In this document: positions 40,183 through 48,374 of the stretch, one piece after another
Layout of the letters: each line of letters begins with the position of its first letter
Position numbering within the stretch: the first letter of the stretch is position 1
Assembly: GCA_026389335.1 (NCBI GenBank)
Contig: JAPLIB010000099.1
Coordinates: 62,001 to 126,000 of the forward strand
Direction: 5' to 3'
Source: Cyanobacteriota bacterium
Lineage (GTDB): Bacteria > Cyanobacteriota > Cyanobacteriia > PCC-6307 > Cyanobiaceae
Length of the DNA: 64,000 nucleotides
Made by a program: the position numbers and the translations under genes
The notes under the pieces: generated by a model
Seen by the model: the letters and a program-made list of their open reading frames with translations, nothing else
Told to the model about the DNA's origin: nothing
Databases searched by the model: none

Positions 40183-40902
40183 ATGGTCCTGGAGGATCGA
40201 CCCCACCCGGAGGTGCTTGTGCATTTGCTGATCGCGGCTGCCGGCAGTGGCCGCCGCATGGGGGCTGCCGGTAACAAGCTGCTGCTGGAGCTGGCCGGCC
40301 GCCCGGTGCTGGCCTGGACCCTGGATGCGGTCCTTGCTTGTGAGGCGATCAGCTGGATCGGCATCGTCGGTCAGCCGGTGGATGCCGAGCCGATTGCCGC
40401 GATCGTGGCGGCGGCAGATGCCGATCGGCCCGTGCAGTGGATTGAGGGGGGAGACACGCGCCAGGAGTCGGTGCGACGGGGCCTGGCGGCACTGCCGGCG
40501 GCGGCCGAAGGGGTGCTCATCCATGACGGCGCCCGCTGCCTGGTGAGCGCGGAGCTGTTGGAACGCTGCGTGGCGGCGGTGCACGCCGGTGAGGCGGTGA
40601 TCGCCGCCACCCCGGTGAGCGACACGATCAAGGTGGTGGATGACCAGGGCAGGATCACTGCCACCTCCGATCGCAGCCTGCTCTGGGCCGCCCAGACTCC
40701 CCAGGGGTTTCCGGTGGATCGCCTGTGTCAGGCCCATCGCCAAGCGGAAGCCGAGGGCTGGATTGTCACCGACGATGCGGCTCTGTTTGAGCGGCTCGGT
40801 TGGCCGGTGCGGGTGTTGGCGTCGTCGCCGGCCAACATCAAGCTCACCACCCCCTTTGATCTCACGATCGCTGCGGCGGTGCTGGCTGGGATGGGCGGCT
40901 GA
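40183..40902 (+). CDS. ispD: 2-C-methyl-D-erythritol 4-phosphate cytidylyltransferase
   Basis: 239 residues. Third step of the MEP isoprenoid pathway: MEP + CTP to CDP-ME. Signatures are [34 protein letters not shown] (CTP loop with the conserved Arg/Lys), [23 protein letters not shown], and [13 protein letters not shown]. It supplies phytyl, carotenoid and quinone side chains. ATG 40183 gives a 12-residue extension before the conserved [13 protein letters not shown] 40219 is a good alternative start. A short gap separates it from the divergent GT9-like gene. Confidence 0.92.
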   Translation: MVLEDRPHPEVLVHLLIAAAGSGRRMGAAGNKLLLELAGRPVLAWTLDAVLACEAISWIGIVGQPVDAEPIAAIVAAADADRPVQWIEGGDTRQESVRRGLAALPAAAEGVLIHDGARCLVSAELLERCVAAVHAGEAVIAATPVSDTIKVVDDQGRITATSDRSLLWAAQTPQGFPVDRLCQAHRQAEAEGWIVTDDAALFERLGWPVRVLASSPANIKLTTPFDLTIAAAVLAGMGG

Positions 40903-40984
40903 TCCCGTGCTTGGACCCGTGGGCCGCGACTGTGCCGAATGTGTCGGTGCCACAAGGATCGCAACTGAGAAACAGGCACGCAGC

Positions 40985-40990
40985 TATATT
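40985..40990 (+). promoter_or_regulatory. Candidate -10 element for the exported protein gene
   Basis: TATATT sits 23 bases upstream of the ATG at 41013 within an AT-rich island. A -35 hexamer is not clear, so the call is tentative. Confidence 0.3.
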
Positions 40991-41012
40991 GCATCATATT
41001 GGCTTTCATTTT

Positions 41013-41501
41013 ATGGCTGGATTCAGGTTGCAGGCCGATACGAGCTCTTCTGCGATCACTCGGATTGTGCGACAGGTATGCCGTCCGCTCGTTGGCATGC
41101 CCGTGCTGCTGGCCCTTGGTCTGGGCACCTTGCCCGCTCGGGCGCTGCCAGCCGCTTCGGTCCAGCTGTTCCGCATCAATGGCAACGGTGTCAAGCCGAT
41201 GCCGGCCATCAGCGATGCCCTGGATCGGGCCCGGCTTCAGGGCAATTCCCTGGCTCAGGCTGCCAAGTCGCCCGTCCTGCTCGTCGCTCAGAGCAGTGGC
41301 GCTCCTGTGGCGCCCGTGACGCCTGCGACTCCTTTAGGTACCGCTGTGGCTCCCGTGGCAGCGGCTCCAGTGGCGGCAGCTGGGATCTCTCCGCTTCTGA
41401 TCCTGGGAGCTGTGGTGTTGGTGGGTGTGGGCGTGGCTGCTGCTGCTGGAGCTTTCAGCAGTGATGGTGGCGGCGGTGGCACCAATCCCAGCTCCCAGTG
41501 A
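41013..41501 (+). CDS. Exported small unknown protein with C-terminal hydrophobic segment
   Basis: 162 residues. A signal-like region (about 24-46, VGMPVLLALGLGTLPARALP) suggests export. The middle is Ala/Val/Pro-rich (SGAPVAPVTPATPLGTAVAPV), and a hydrophobic stretch GISPLLILGAVVLVGVGVAAAAGAF precedes a glycine/serine tail. The upstream 100 bases are AT-rich (TATATT at 40985, with CATATTGG further on), unusual in this genome and consistent with a strong promoter. No known family. It may be a cell-surface or envelope protein; function not assigned. Confidence 0.6.
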   Translation: MAGFRLQADTSSSAITRIVRQVCRPLVGMPVLLALGLGTLPARALPAASVQLFRINGNGVKPMPAISDALDRARLQGNSLAQAAKSPVLLVAQSSGAPVAPVTPATPLGTAVAPVAAAPVAAAGISPLLILGAVVLVGVGVAAAAGAFSSDGGGGGTNPSSQ

Positions 41502-41530
41502 CTTTCATCACTCGTCAGCCTGACCGGCCC

Positions 41531-41875
41531 ATGCGTCCCCACGTGCCCCCAGTAATCGTTCGTCCGATGTTCAGCTTGTCCTCCTCAACTCTGCGCTCCG
41601 GTTCTGTTGCCTGGCTGATCCTCGGCCTAGCGGCCAGTACGGATCTGGCGCTGTCCTAGGATGCATTTGCCGGGCTACCCTCAATGGCGCCTTGTCCTGC
41701 CGCTGCAGCGGCTGCGTCCCCTGTCGCCGCTGCTGCTGGAACCTCAGCGAACGATGTGCTGCTGGCCCAGGCCTTGCCCAACAATCAGCCCGTGGGCGTT
41801 GAGATGGGCGAGCCCGCCTGCACCTACGACCCCATCGTGCCTGCCAGGCCTCAGATCATTCGGGGCCTTTGGTGA
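41531..41875 (+). pseudogene. Small exported protein broken by an in-frame TAG
   Basis: One frame runs from ATG 41531 (or 41567) to TGA 41873-41875, interrupted only by TAG at 41657. The first part (MFSLSSSTLRSGSVAWLILG... ending DLALS) looks like a signal peptide; after the stop the frame continues DAFAGLPSMAPCPAAAAAAS, then DVLLAQALPNNQPVGVEMGE, and ends IIRGLW. Without the stop it would give a 102-114-residue secreted protein. It sits just after another exported protein gene, suggesting a duplicated or related pair. A sequencing error or stop suppression cannot be excluded. Confidence 0.4.
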
Positions 41876-42015
41876 GCGCCGGCGAGCAACGCCATTCCTC
41901 TGGCTGAGGTTATTGGTTGTTCTTCGCTTCGGCATGCTGGCAGCCGTACGGTTAGACCGTTTTGAAGCCTGGTGCTGGCGAGTTGAAGACCCCCTCCACG
42001 ATCAACCCATCGAGG

Positions 42016-43815
42016 ATGATGGGCTCCTGGATGATTTTGTTCAGGAGATGGCGGTCGGGATTCTTGCTCTTCAGGCCTGCCGCTCTCGCTCTGGTCGTCG
42101 TCTTGGCTGCCTTTGGGGTGGCCCTCGGCTCCGGCCTTCCTGGTGGAGCTTCGGCGGCCCTTGCTCTGCAGGTCACGGTTGCTGAGTCGGCCTTCGTGCC
42201 ACTGGCTGCTCAGCCAGCCTCCGCTGTGTTTCTTGCCAAGGCCGCGCCAAGCCAACCTCAGGGTCTGCCAGCTCTGCCTGCACGGTCCGGAGCGCTGGAA
42301 CCGGCAACGCCGGTGCCGGCGTGGGTGAGCCTGGAGGGCCGGCGGGTGATCGAGATTCGGTCTGCCGCCGGCGCCCAGACACCGGAGCTGCTGGCCAGGC
42401 GAGCGACTCAGGATCTGCGGCTCCTGGCGGAGAGCACCGTGGCTCCTGAGCAGTTGCAGGTGCGGGAGCTGCCTCCATACACCATGATCGGCCTGGTGGG
42501 GGATGACGGCCGGTTCAATCCCCGACTGGCCGTTGATGATCGGGCCGCGGCGGCCTTCGGCCTCTCCCGCGAGGAGCTGGCCACCCAGTACCGCGATCAG
42601 TTGCGCGGGGCGATTCGCCAGTTCCGTAGCAGCCATACGCCGCTCAGCTGGCTGCGGGGCACGGCTCTGGCGCTGTTGGTGCTGGCCATCTATCTCCTCT
42701 GGATCCGCGGTCAGAACTGGCTGAATCTGCAGCTGGCCGCCAGGATTGATCGGCTCGCCCGCCAGGGCGGTCTGGGGCTGCGGCTTGGCGGCAGCCAGGT
42801 GCTCGATTCCCAGCAAGGCCAGGAGGCGCTGCAGCTGTTGCGCCGGCTGGGGCATTGGAGTTTTTTGCTGCTGATCAGCTATCTGCTGGTTCCCCTGCTG
42901 CTCGGCTTGTTTCCACCCACCCAGGTGATCGCTGAGGGGTTGCGTTCACACCTGCTGCAGGTGGTTGAACGCTTGCTGAACGGGCTGTTCGGCGCGATTC
43001 CCAGCCTGCTGACGATTGCCCTGATCCTTGTCTTCACCCGCCTGGTGATGCAGGCCTGCTCGGCCTGGTTTCTGGCGATCGAGCGCGGACGGTTGCAATT
43101 CCCCGGCTTCTATCCGGAGTGGGCCAGGCCCACCGGCCGGCTGATGTCAGCGGCGATCCTGACAGCTGGGCTGGTGATCGCTTACCCCTACGTGCCCGGC
43201 TCCGGCAGCAAGGTGTTCCAGGGGGCCGGGCTGTTCGTGGGTGTGCTGGCCGCCCTGGGATCGAGTGCGGTGGCCACCAACGTGATCAGTGGCTTGATGT
43301 TGATCTACACCCGCGCGTTTCAGGAAGGAGATCGGGTGGAGATCAATGGGGTGGTGGGCCTGGTGCAGGATCGCGACCTGCTGGTGACCCGCATCCAGAC
43401 CCCCCGCGATGAGCTGGTGAGCATCCCCAATGCCACGGTGATCACCTCTGCGATCGTCAATTTCAGCTTTTCGCGCCGGGAGATCCAGCGGCCGGTGGCC
43501 ATCGCCACCACGGTGACCATCGGCTACGACGTGCCTTGGCGGCAGGTGCAGACTCTGCTGTTGCAAGCGGCTCGAAGCACGGAGGGCATCGCCCCCGATC
43601 CGGAGCCCCTCGTGCTGCAGACCTCGCTCAACGACTTCCACATCAGCTACGAACTCAACGCCCATGTGCTGGAGGTGGACGCCTATCGCGAGACCCTCTC
43701 CGCCCTGTTGGCGGCGATTCAGGACAGCTTTGCGGCGGCCGATGTGGAGATCATGTCGCCTGGCTACCACGCCATTCGCGACGGCAACGCCCGCACCGTG
43801 CCACCACCCCCCTGA
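42016..43815 (+). CDS. MscS-family mechanosensitive channel
   Basis: 599 residues. After a signal/TM region and an approx. 150-residue periplasmic part (to about 210), there are four or five helices and the MscS core: pore-lining helix GLFVGVLAALGSSAVATNVISGLMLIYTR, then the beta domain FQEGDRVEINGVVGLVQDRDLLVTRIQTPRDELVSIPNATV, and the C-terminal alpha/beta part. This is the large type with extra N-terminal helices. It opens under membrane tension to release osmolytes. ATG 42016 is preferred; several in-frame alternatives (41962, 42031) exist. Confidence 0.85.
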   Translation: MMGSWMILFRRWRSGFLLFRPAALALVVVLAAFGVALGSGLPGGASAALALQVTVAESAFVPLAAQPASAVFLAKAAPSQPQGLPALPARSGALEPATPVPAWVSLEGRRVIEIRSAAGAQTPELLARRATQDLRLLAESTVAPEQLQVRELPPYTMIGLVGDDGRFNPRLAVDDRAAAAFGLSREELATQYRDQLRGAIRQFRSSHTPLSWLRGTALALLVLAIYLLWIRGQNWLNLQLAARIDRLARQGGLGLRLGGSQVLDSQQGQEALQLLRRLGHWSFLLLISYLLVPLLLGLFPPTQVIAEGLRSHLLQVVERLLNGLFGAIPSLLTIALILVFTRLVMQACSAWFLAIERGRLQFPGFYPEWARPTGRLMSAAILTAGLVIAYPYVPGSGSKVFQGAGLFVGVLAALGSSAVATNVISGLMLIYTRAFQEGDRVEINGVVGLVQDRDLLVTRIQTPRDELVSIPNATVITSAIVNFSFSRREIQRPVAIATTVTIGYDVPWRQVQTLLLQAARSTEGIAPDPEPLVLQTSLNDFHISYELNAHVLEVDAYRETLSALLAAIQDSFAAADVEIMSPGYHAIRDGNARTVPPPP

Positions 43816-43844
43816 CCCATCCCGCTGGCTGGTCTCCCTCCATA

Positions 43845-43889
43845 ACGTCTCCCTCCGCAACGTCTTTCTCTGCAACGTCTTTCGCTGCA
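43845..43889. repeat. Three tandem 15-bp units after the MscS gene
   Basis: ACGTCTCCCTCCGCA, ACGTCTTTCTCTGCA and ACGTCTTTCGCTGCA follow each other directly; a partial fourth unit precedes them at about 43832. They lie between the convergent ends of the MscS gene and the carboxypeptidase gene. Confidence 0.7.
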
Positions 43890-43916
43890 ATGGAGTCTGA
43901 ACACAGGGGTTGATTC

Positions 43917-44843
43917 CTAATTCAGCAGGCTCAGCCGGCCCCGGTCGCCGTCGAGGCGGGCCCGGACGCCAAGGGGCAGGGCCGCATTGCCCGCGTGGTG
44001 GCCAATCGGCAGCTGGGCCACCACCGGCACCCCGAGATCGAGGCTGCGTTCGCGCAGCACCTGGTCAAGGTTGAAGCGGCGTTCAGCCGGCTCGCCGGAG
44101 CGGCTATCGGCGGCGTCCCAGCCCTCGAAACTGCCGAAGCCGAGGCCGGCCAGCTGTTGCAGGGCGCCGCAGAGCCGCCACTGGGTGAGCATGCGCTCGA
44201 TCCGATAGGGGGGCTCGCCCACGTCCTCGAGGATCAGGATGGCGCCTTTGAGCCGCGGCAGATGGGGGGTGCCCAGCAGATGGGTGGCGACGGTGAGATT
44301 GGCCACCAGCAGTGGCCCTTCGGCGCAGCCGCCGTGCCAGCCGACTCCGTCCAGAGCAGCCACCGGCGCACCGAACAGCAGATCCCGCAGCCGTTCCTGG
44401 CTCCAGGCCGGCTCGGCGGCCAGGGTGGTGAGCATCGGCCCGTGCACGCCGCCGCCGAGGCCTTGGCAGACCCGGTCGAACAGCAGGGAGGTGACGTCGG
44501 AGAAGCCCAGCAGCCAGCCAGGGGGTTGCTGCAGTGGATATTCCAGCAAGCGGGCCGAGCCCCAGCCGCCACGGACGCAGGCCAGCAGGGCGGCCTGGGG
44601 CTCGGCTGCTGGGCCCGGTGCCATCAGATCGGCCAACCGTTCTGGATCGCGGCCGGCCAGGTAGCCCCAGCGGCGCTCGCCGAAGGCCAACGGGTCACCG
44701 ACCACCTGCAGCCCCCAGCGCTCCAGGATCTCCAGGCCCGCCTGCAGGCGGTTGGTGTCCTCAAGGGCCGAGCTGGCGGCCACCAATCGCACCCGATCGC
44801 CGCGGCGCAGGGCGGGCGGCAGGGGCGTGAAGGGGGCGGCCAT
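43917..44843 (-). CDS. ldcA: LD-carboxypeptidase (peptidase S66)
   Basis: 308 residues. Removes the terminal D-Ala from muramyl tetrapeptides in peptidoglycan recycling. Catalytic Ser in WLLGFSDVTSLL, Glu in ILEDVGEPPYRIERML, and His in IGHHAGNAALPLG match the Ser-Glu-His triad of the family. The opening GDRVRLVAASSA and CVRGGWGSARLLE are typical. ATG 44843 shares its last base with the stop of ubiA, giving coupled translation. No signal peptide, so it acts in the cytosol. Confidence 0.88.
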   Translation of the reverse strand: MAAPFTPLPPALRRGDRVRLVAASSALEDTNRLQAGLEILERWGLQVVGDPLAFGERRWGYLAGRDPERLADLMAPGPAAEPQAALLACVRGGWGSARLLEYPLQQPPGWLLGFSDVTSLLFDRVCQGLGGGVHGPMLTTLAAEPAWSQERLRDLLFGAPVAALDGVGWHGGCAEGPLLVANLTVATHLLGTPHLPRLKGAILILEDVGEPPYRIERMLTQWRLCGALQQLAGLGFGSFEGWDAADSRSGEPAERRFNLDQVLRERSLDLGVPVVAQLPIGHHAGNAALPLGVRARLDGDRGRLSLLN

Positions 44844-45754
44844 CAGCGCTGGGACAGGATCAGGGCCAGCAGCAGCAGACCGCCGAGCTTCACCTGGTTG
44901 CTGAAGTGGTGGCCATAGGTGCTGGGGGGCAGGTGCGGCCGCTGCAACAGCAGGGCTTCGCGCAGCATGCCAGCACTGGCCAGGGCCCAGGGCAGCCAGA
45001 ACAGCGCCCCGCCGATTCCCTGGAGCTTGGCCGCCAGCGCCAGCGCCGCGGCGGTGAGGCCGTAGCAGAGGGCGACTGCCTGGGGCGCCCTGGCTCCCAG
45101 GCTGAGGGCGCTGCTGCGCACCCCCACCACTTGGTCGTCATCCCGGTCGGCCATGGCATAGACGGTGTCGAAGCCGAAGGTCCAGGTGAGGGTGGCCAGC
45201 CAGGTGAGGGCCAGGGGCCAGCCCTGCAGCGTGCCGCTGGCGGCGGCCCAGGGAATCAGCACGGCGAAGCCCCAGCAGATGGCCAGCACCAGCTGGGGGA
45301 AGCCGAACCAGCGCTTGGCTGAGGGATAGAGCAAGACCGGCGGCAGGGCCGCCAGGGCCAGCAGCAGGCAGAGTTTGACGGAGGCGGCCGGCAGGGCCAG
45401 CACCACCAGCAGGGCGGCGACCAGGCAGAGCACCAGCAGGATCACGGCGGTGCTGACGCCCAGGCGGCCATCGGCCAGGGGGCGATGGCGGGTGCGTGCC
45501 ACCAGCGGGTCGATGCGCCGGTCCCAGAGATCGTTGGCGATGCAGCCCGCCGCACTGACGGCCAGCCCACCCAGCACGATCCAGCCCACCAACGCTGGCG
45601 GCGGCGGGGCCAGGGGCTGGAGCCACAGGGCCCAGCCGGCGGGGATCAGCAGGATCAGGCGCCCACTCGGCTTGTGCCAGCGCACCAGCTCGAGCGAGGC
45701 CCGCAGGCCGGCGCGGAGCGAGCCGGCAGTCTGGGCCCTGGCTTCCGTCATCAA
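44843..45754 (-). CDS. ubiA: 4-hydroxybenzoate polyprenyltransferase-type (UbiA) enzyme
   Basis: 303 residues, nine helices. In cyanobacteria this UbiA homolog prenylates 4-hydroxybenzoate as an early step to plastoquinone. Asp-rich motif 1 is NDLWDRRIDPLVARTRHRPL; motif 2 is FDTVYAMADRDDD (Mg-diphosphate binding). VRWHKPSGRLILLIPAGWAL is the usual start. ATG 45754 is used. It is coupled to ldcA downstream and divergent from ppx across a 450-bp gap that contains a poly-G tract and tandem repeats. The plastoquinone role is known for cyanobacterial homologs and inferred here. Confidence 0.88.
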   Translation of the reverse strand: MMTEARAQTAGSLRAGLRASLELVRWHKPSGRLILLIPAGWALWLQPLAPPPPALVGWIVLGGLAVSAAGCIANDLWDRRIDPLVARTRHRPLADGRLGVSTAVILLVLCLVAALLVVLALPAASVKLCLLLALAALPPVLLYPSAKRWFGFPQLVLAICWGFAVLIPWAAASGTLQGWPLALTWLATLTWTFGFDTVYAMADRDDDQVVGVRSSALSLGARAPQAVALCYGLTAAALALAAKLQGIGGALFWLPWALASAGMLREALLLQRPHLPPSTYGHHFSNQVKLGGLLLLALILSQR

Positions 45755-46008
45755 CTCCGAATCAACAGATGCAGGTTAGGAGCGAGCCTGGAGGCGGCCA
45801 CCTTCAGCGGGTTGGGACACCGAGAGTCCCGCCGGCTGTTGCCGTTGTGCACCTTTCGGCTCCGCGCCTGTGAATCGGCCCAACCCTGGGGCCACCAGGT
45901 GCCGCTGCGATCTCAGGGGCCGTGGCGGCAGAGCCAGCAGCCCCTGGGTGTCGCTCGGTGCGCTGTTGCCAGCTGCTGCGGCACCTCCCCGTCTCCAGCG
46001 GGGCGCTC

Positions 46009-46021
46009 GGGGGGGGGGGGG
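46009..46021. repeat. Homopolymer tract of 13 G
   Basis: Thirteen consecutive G residues flanked by GGGCGCTC and ACGGCTTC, 183 bases upstream of the ppx ATG. Such tracts are prone to slipped-strand length changes; the length here may also be affected by sequencing. Confidence 0.75.
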
Positions 46022-46052
46022 ACGGCTTCAGCCAACACGGTTGCGCAGACAG

Positions 46053-46116
46053 CTGGTTGCCCAGATAACCGGTTGCTCAGCAAACCGGTTGCTCAGCAAA
46101 CCGGTTGCCCATTACC
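46053..46116. repeat. 16-bp tandem repeat upstream of ppx
   Basis: Four consecutive units: CTGGTTGCCCAGATAA, then CCGGTTGCTCAGCAAA twice without change, then CCGGTTGCCCATTACC. A weaker unit precedes them from about 46037. They end 88 bases before the ppx start. Confidence 0.75.
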
Positions 46117-46204
46117 GGGTTTCCCTGGTCACCCCGCGTTGAGCTCTGTCCGGGAGCGCTTTCAATGGCAAAGTGACGCCGCCTCCGGCCTCCGGCCCCG
46201 CCCC

Positions 46205-47941
46205 ATGGTCCAGTCCTCTGCCGTGGTCAGGCCTGTGGCTGAACGTCGGGTGGCGGCGATCGACATCGGCACCAACTCGATTCATCTGCTGATCGCCGCG
46301 ATCGATCCAGCGCTGCACAGCTTCAGTGTGGTGCTGGCTGAAAAGTCCACGACGCGCCTGGGCGAACGGGATCCGGACACGGGCGATCTCAGTGCTGATG
46401 CGATCGAGCGGGCCTTCCGCACCCTGCGCCATTGCCGTGATCTGGCCGCCAGCCATGGCGTAGAGCAGATCGTGACTGCGGCCACCAGTGCGGTGCGCGA
46501 AGCCCCCAACGGCCGCGATTTCCTGTTGGCCCTGCAGGAGCAGCTCGACCTGGATGTGGATCTGGTGAGTGGGCCGGAGGAAGCCCGCCTGATCTACCTC
46601 GGTGTGGTGTCGGGGATGGCCTTCGGGGACACCCCGCACTGGATCCTGGATATCGGCGGCGGCTCCACTGAACTGGTGCTCGCCGATGGCCGCGATGCTC
46701 GCGCCCTCACCAGCACCCGTATCGGCGCGGTGCGCTTGCAGCGGGAGTTCTGCCAGCAGGAACCCCTGAGCGAGCCGCGACGCACGTTTTTACAGGCCTA
46801 CATCCAGGGAGCGCTTGATCCGGCGGTGGCCCAGGTGAAGCGGGCCCTCAAAAGTGGCGAATGCCCGGTGATGGTGGGCACCAGCGGCACCGCCATGGCT
46901 CTGGCTGCCCTGGCCGCGGCCGAGGATCCCAAGCCGCCGCTCAAGCTGGGCGGCTATCGCCTCAGCCGCGAGCGGATCGATCAGCTGGTGGAGCGGCTGT
47001 TGCTGCTGTCGCCCGAGCAGCGCCGTGCCCTGGCGCCGATCAATGATCGCCGCGCCGAAATCATCGTGCCGGGCTCGTTGATCCTGCAGACGGCGATGAC
47101 GATGCTGGGGGCGAAGGAGCTGGTGGTGTGCGAGCGGGCCCTGCGCGAGGGGCTGATCGTGGACTGGATGCTGCGCAACGATCTGCTCGGCGATCGCTTC
47201 GCCTTCCAGAGCACGATCCGGGAACGCACGGTGTTGCATCTGGCGCGCAACTACGGCGTTGATGGGGGGCGGGCGGATCGGGTGGCGACCCATGCCCTGA
47301 GCCTCTACGACCAGACCTACGGCTTGCTCCACCACGATGAAGGGGAGGGGCGGCTACTGCTCTGGGCGGCGGCCCAGCTGCACACCTGTGGCAAGCACGT
47401 GAACATCGCCGCGTATCACAAGCACACCTGGTATCTGATTCGGCACGGGGAGTTGCTGGGCTACTCCGAGAGCGAGCATCTGATGGTGGCGGCGATGGCC
47501 CGCTATCACCGCCGCGGGCTACCGAAGAAACGGCACGAGTCCTGGCAGCTGATTGAAGGGCGGCAAGAGCGGCGCACGGTGGCCAGCCTTTCCCTGCTGC
47601 TGCGCCTGGCCGCGGCCCTCGATCGCCGGCCGGAGGGCGTGATCGCTGCGATCCAGGTCCATCCCGAAGGGCCGCGCAGCAACCCCAGCGGCTTCCGGGT
47701 GAGCCTGCAGCCACTGTCCAGCGGCGAGGCACAGTCCAGCGGCGAGGCACAGCCGGGCGGCGAGGCGCCGGCAGCCCCGGATCTGAGCCTCGAATATTGG
47801 AGCCTGCAGGCCTGCACCGATGTGGTCAAGGAGGCCACCGGGCTGCAGATGCGGCTGCCGGCCAGTCCTGCCGCGGGGATGATGCCGATCGCCGCCGGCA
47901 TGACCGAGCCCGGGGCCGCGGCTGCAGCCGTGGTCGGCTGA
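46205..47941 (+). CDS. ppx: Exopolyphosphatase / Ppx-GppA phosphatase
   Basis: 578 residues. Releases Pi processively from polyphosphate (Ppx) or hydrolyses pppGpp (GppA). ASKHA phosphate loops: VAAIDIGTNSIHLLIAAID near the start and WILDIGGGSTELVLADG near 145; EQIVTAATSAVREAPNG and GPEEARLIYLGV between. A C-terminal HD-like helical domain (HTCGKHVNIAAYHKHTWYLI; LMVAAMARYHRRGLPKK) follows. The tail holds an Ala/Gly/Glu insertion made of three 18-bp repeats (SSGEAQ). ATG 46205 gives MVQSSAVVRPVAERR. The frame is open further up but has no support. Confidence 0.9.
   Translation: MVQSSAVVRPVAERRVAAIDIGTNSIHLLIAAIDPALHSFSVVLAEKSTTRLGERDPDTGDLSADAIERAFRTLRHCRDLAASHGVEQIVTAATSAVREAPNGRDFLLALQEQLDLDVDLVSGPEEARLIYLGVVSGMAFGDTPHWILDIGGGSTELVLADGRDARALTSTRIGAVRLQREFCQQEPLSEPRRTFLQAYIQGALDPAVAQVKRALKSGECPVMVGTSGTAMALAALAAAEDPKPPLKLGGYRLSRERIDQLVERLLLLSPEQRRALAPINDRRAEIIVPGSLILQTAMTMLGAKELVVCERALREGLIVDWMLRNDLLGDRFAFQSTIRERTVLHLARNYGVDGGRADRVATHALSLYDQTYGLLHHDEGEGRLLLWAAAQLHTCGKHVNIAAYHKHTWYLIRHGELLGYSESEHLMVAAMARYHRRGLPKKRHESWQLIEGRQERRTVASLSLLLRLAAALDRRPEGVIAAIQVHPEGPRSNPSGFRVSLQPLSSGEAQSSGEAQPGGEAPAAPDLSLEYWSLQACTDVVKEATGLQMRLPASPAAGMMPIAAGMTEPGAAAAAVVG
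47717..47770 (+). repeat. 18-bp tandem repeat inside ppx
   Basis: TCCAGCGGCGAGGCACAG occurs twice in succession and a third, diverged copy follows. It encodes SSGEAQ-SSGEAQ-PGGEAP in a linker before the last part of the protein. Confidence 0.8.
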
Positions 47942-48016
47942 AGCAGGCGGGGATTCGGAGGCTTGCTTGTGCCTCTGGTTTTCCAGACGCCATGAAGCGT
48001 TTCTGGCAAATCTCAT
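47942..48016 (-). pseudogene. Possible remnant of a second integrase start
   Basis: A minus-strand frame begins at ATG 48016 and reads 25 codons (MRFARNASWRLENQRHKQAS...) before running into the end of ppx. Its start is preceded by TGTGATCACA with a 7-base spacer, exactly as at the integrase start 60818. It lies 54 bases from the end of the tRNA fragment at 48071, compared with 57 for the intact arrangement. The peptide has a basic, Trp-containing pattern loosely like integrase arm domains, but similarity is weak. The interpretation rests mainly on the matching architecture. Confidence 0.3.
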
Positions 48017-48023
48017 CTGTGGG

Positions 48024-48033
48024 TGTGATCACA
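48024..48033. promoter_or_regulatory. TGTGATCACA palindrome, left copy 1
   Basis: Perfect 10-bp palindrome, 7 bases upstream (minus strand) of ATG 48016. An identical site with identical spacing precedes the integrase at 60818. Candidate operator or arm-type integrase site; a CRP site (TGTGA-N6-TCACA) is not matched because the spacer is missing. Confidence 0.5.
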
Positions 48034-48039
48034 GTGAAG

Positions 48040-48049
48040 TGTGATCACA
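48040..48049. promoter_or_regulatory. TGTGATCACA palindrome, left copy 2
   Basis: Second perfect copy 16 bases from the first (centre to centre), 21 bases from the tRNA fragment. Possible second arm site or operator. Confidence 0.45.
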
Positions 48050-48069
48050 GAAAAAAACTCAAAATCTAG

Positions 48070-48114
48070 ATGGGCGATACTGGATTCGAACCAGTGACCC
48101 CTTCCGTGTGAAGG
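48070..48114. repeat. Left attachment site: copy of the tRNA-Val 3' end
   Basis: Identical to 60875-60919 over 45 bp, from the base after the discriminator through the T arm, variable region and anticodon 3' stem; it stops at GTGTGAAGG, after which the sequences diverge. Too short to fold as a tRNA. Marks the distal boundary of the island. Confidence 0.9.
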
Positions 48115-48374
48115 GCGCCATCCCAATTGGTGGGTAAAGACTTGAGTTGTGTGGGCAGGCAGCGAAAATTTTTTGCTCTGTCTTCGTTGCAGGCCCGCAA
48201 GCCTCGAGGGTGCTCGGCTGCTTGGGGGGGCGGAGACGACCTGGGTGGGTCTGGCGTTCCGATGCAGGCTCTACATAGGGCCCCGATTGGTCTCGATAGG
48301 CAGGTGGAGGTATGGGGAAACCATCCAGGTGCCTGCCAGGCTGACCAGCGTCGCCGCATCGCCCCCGAGACCTG

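Larger units (their letters stand above)
45755..46204. other. 450-bp gap between ubiA and ppx with poly-G and tandem repeats
   Basis: No gene recognised, although the ppx frame is open back through here. It contains 13 consecutive Gs (46009-46021) and about four 16-bp tandem units (46053-46116), both listed separately. The ubiA and ppx promoters must lie here. Confidence 0.5.

Noticed and set aside
45485-46204. In-frame extension of ppx upstream
   Set aside because: It is partly antisense to ubiA and then crosses poly-G and 16-bp repeats; the conserved Ppx start is right after ATG 46205.
48024-48049. CRP-type binding sites
   Set aside because: The TGTGA-N6-TCACA consensus needs a 6-base spacer; here TGTGA and TCACA are fused to a 10-mer, so a CRP site is not matched.
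48070-48114. A second tRNA-Val gene
   Set aside because: Only the 3' 44 bases are present with no acceptor 5' strand, D arm or anticodon 5' stem; it is an attachment-site copy.
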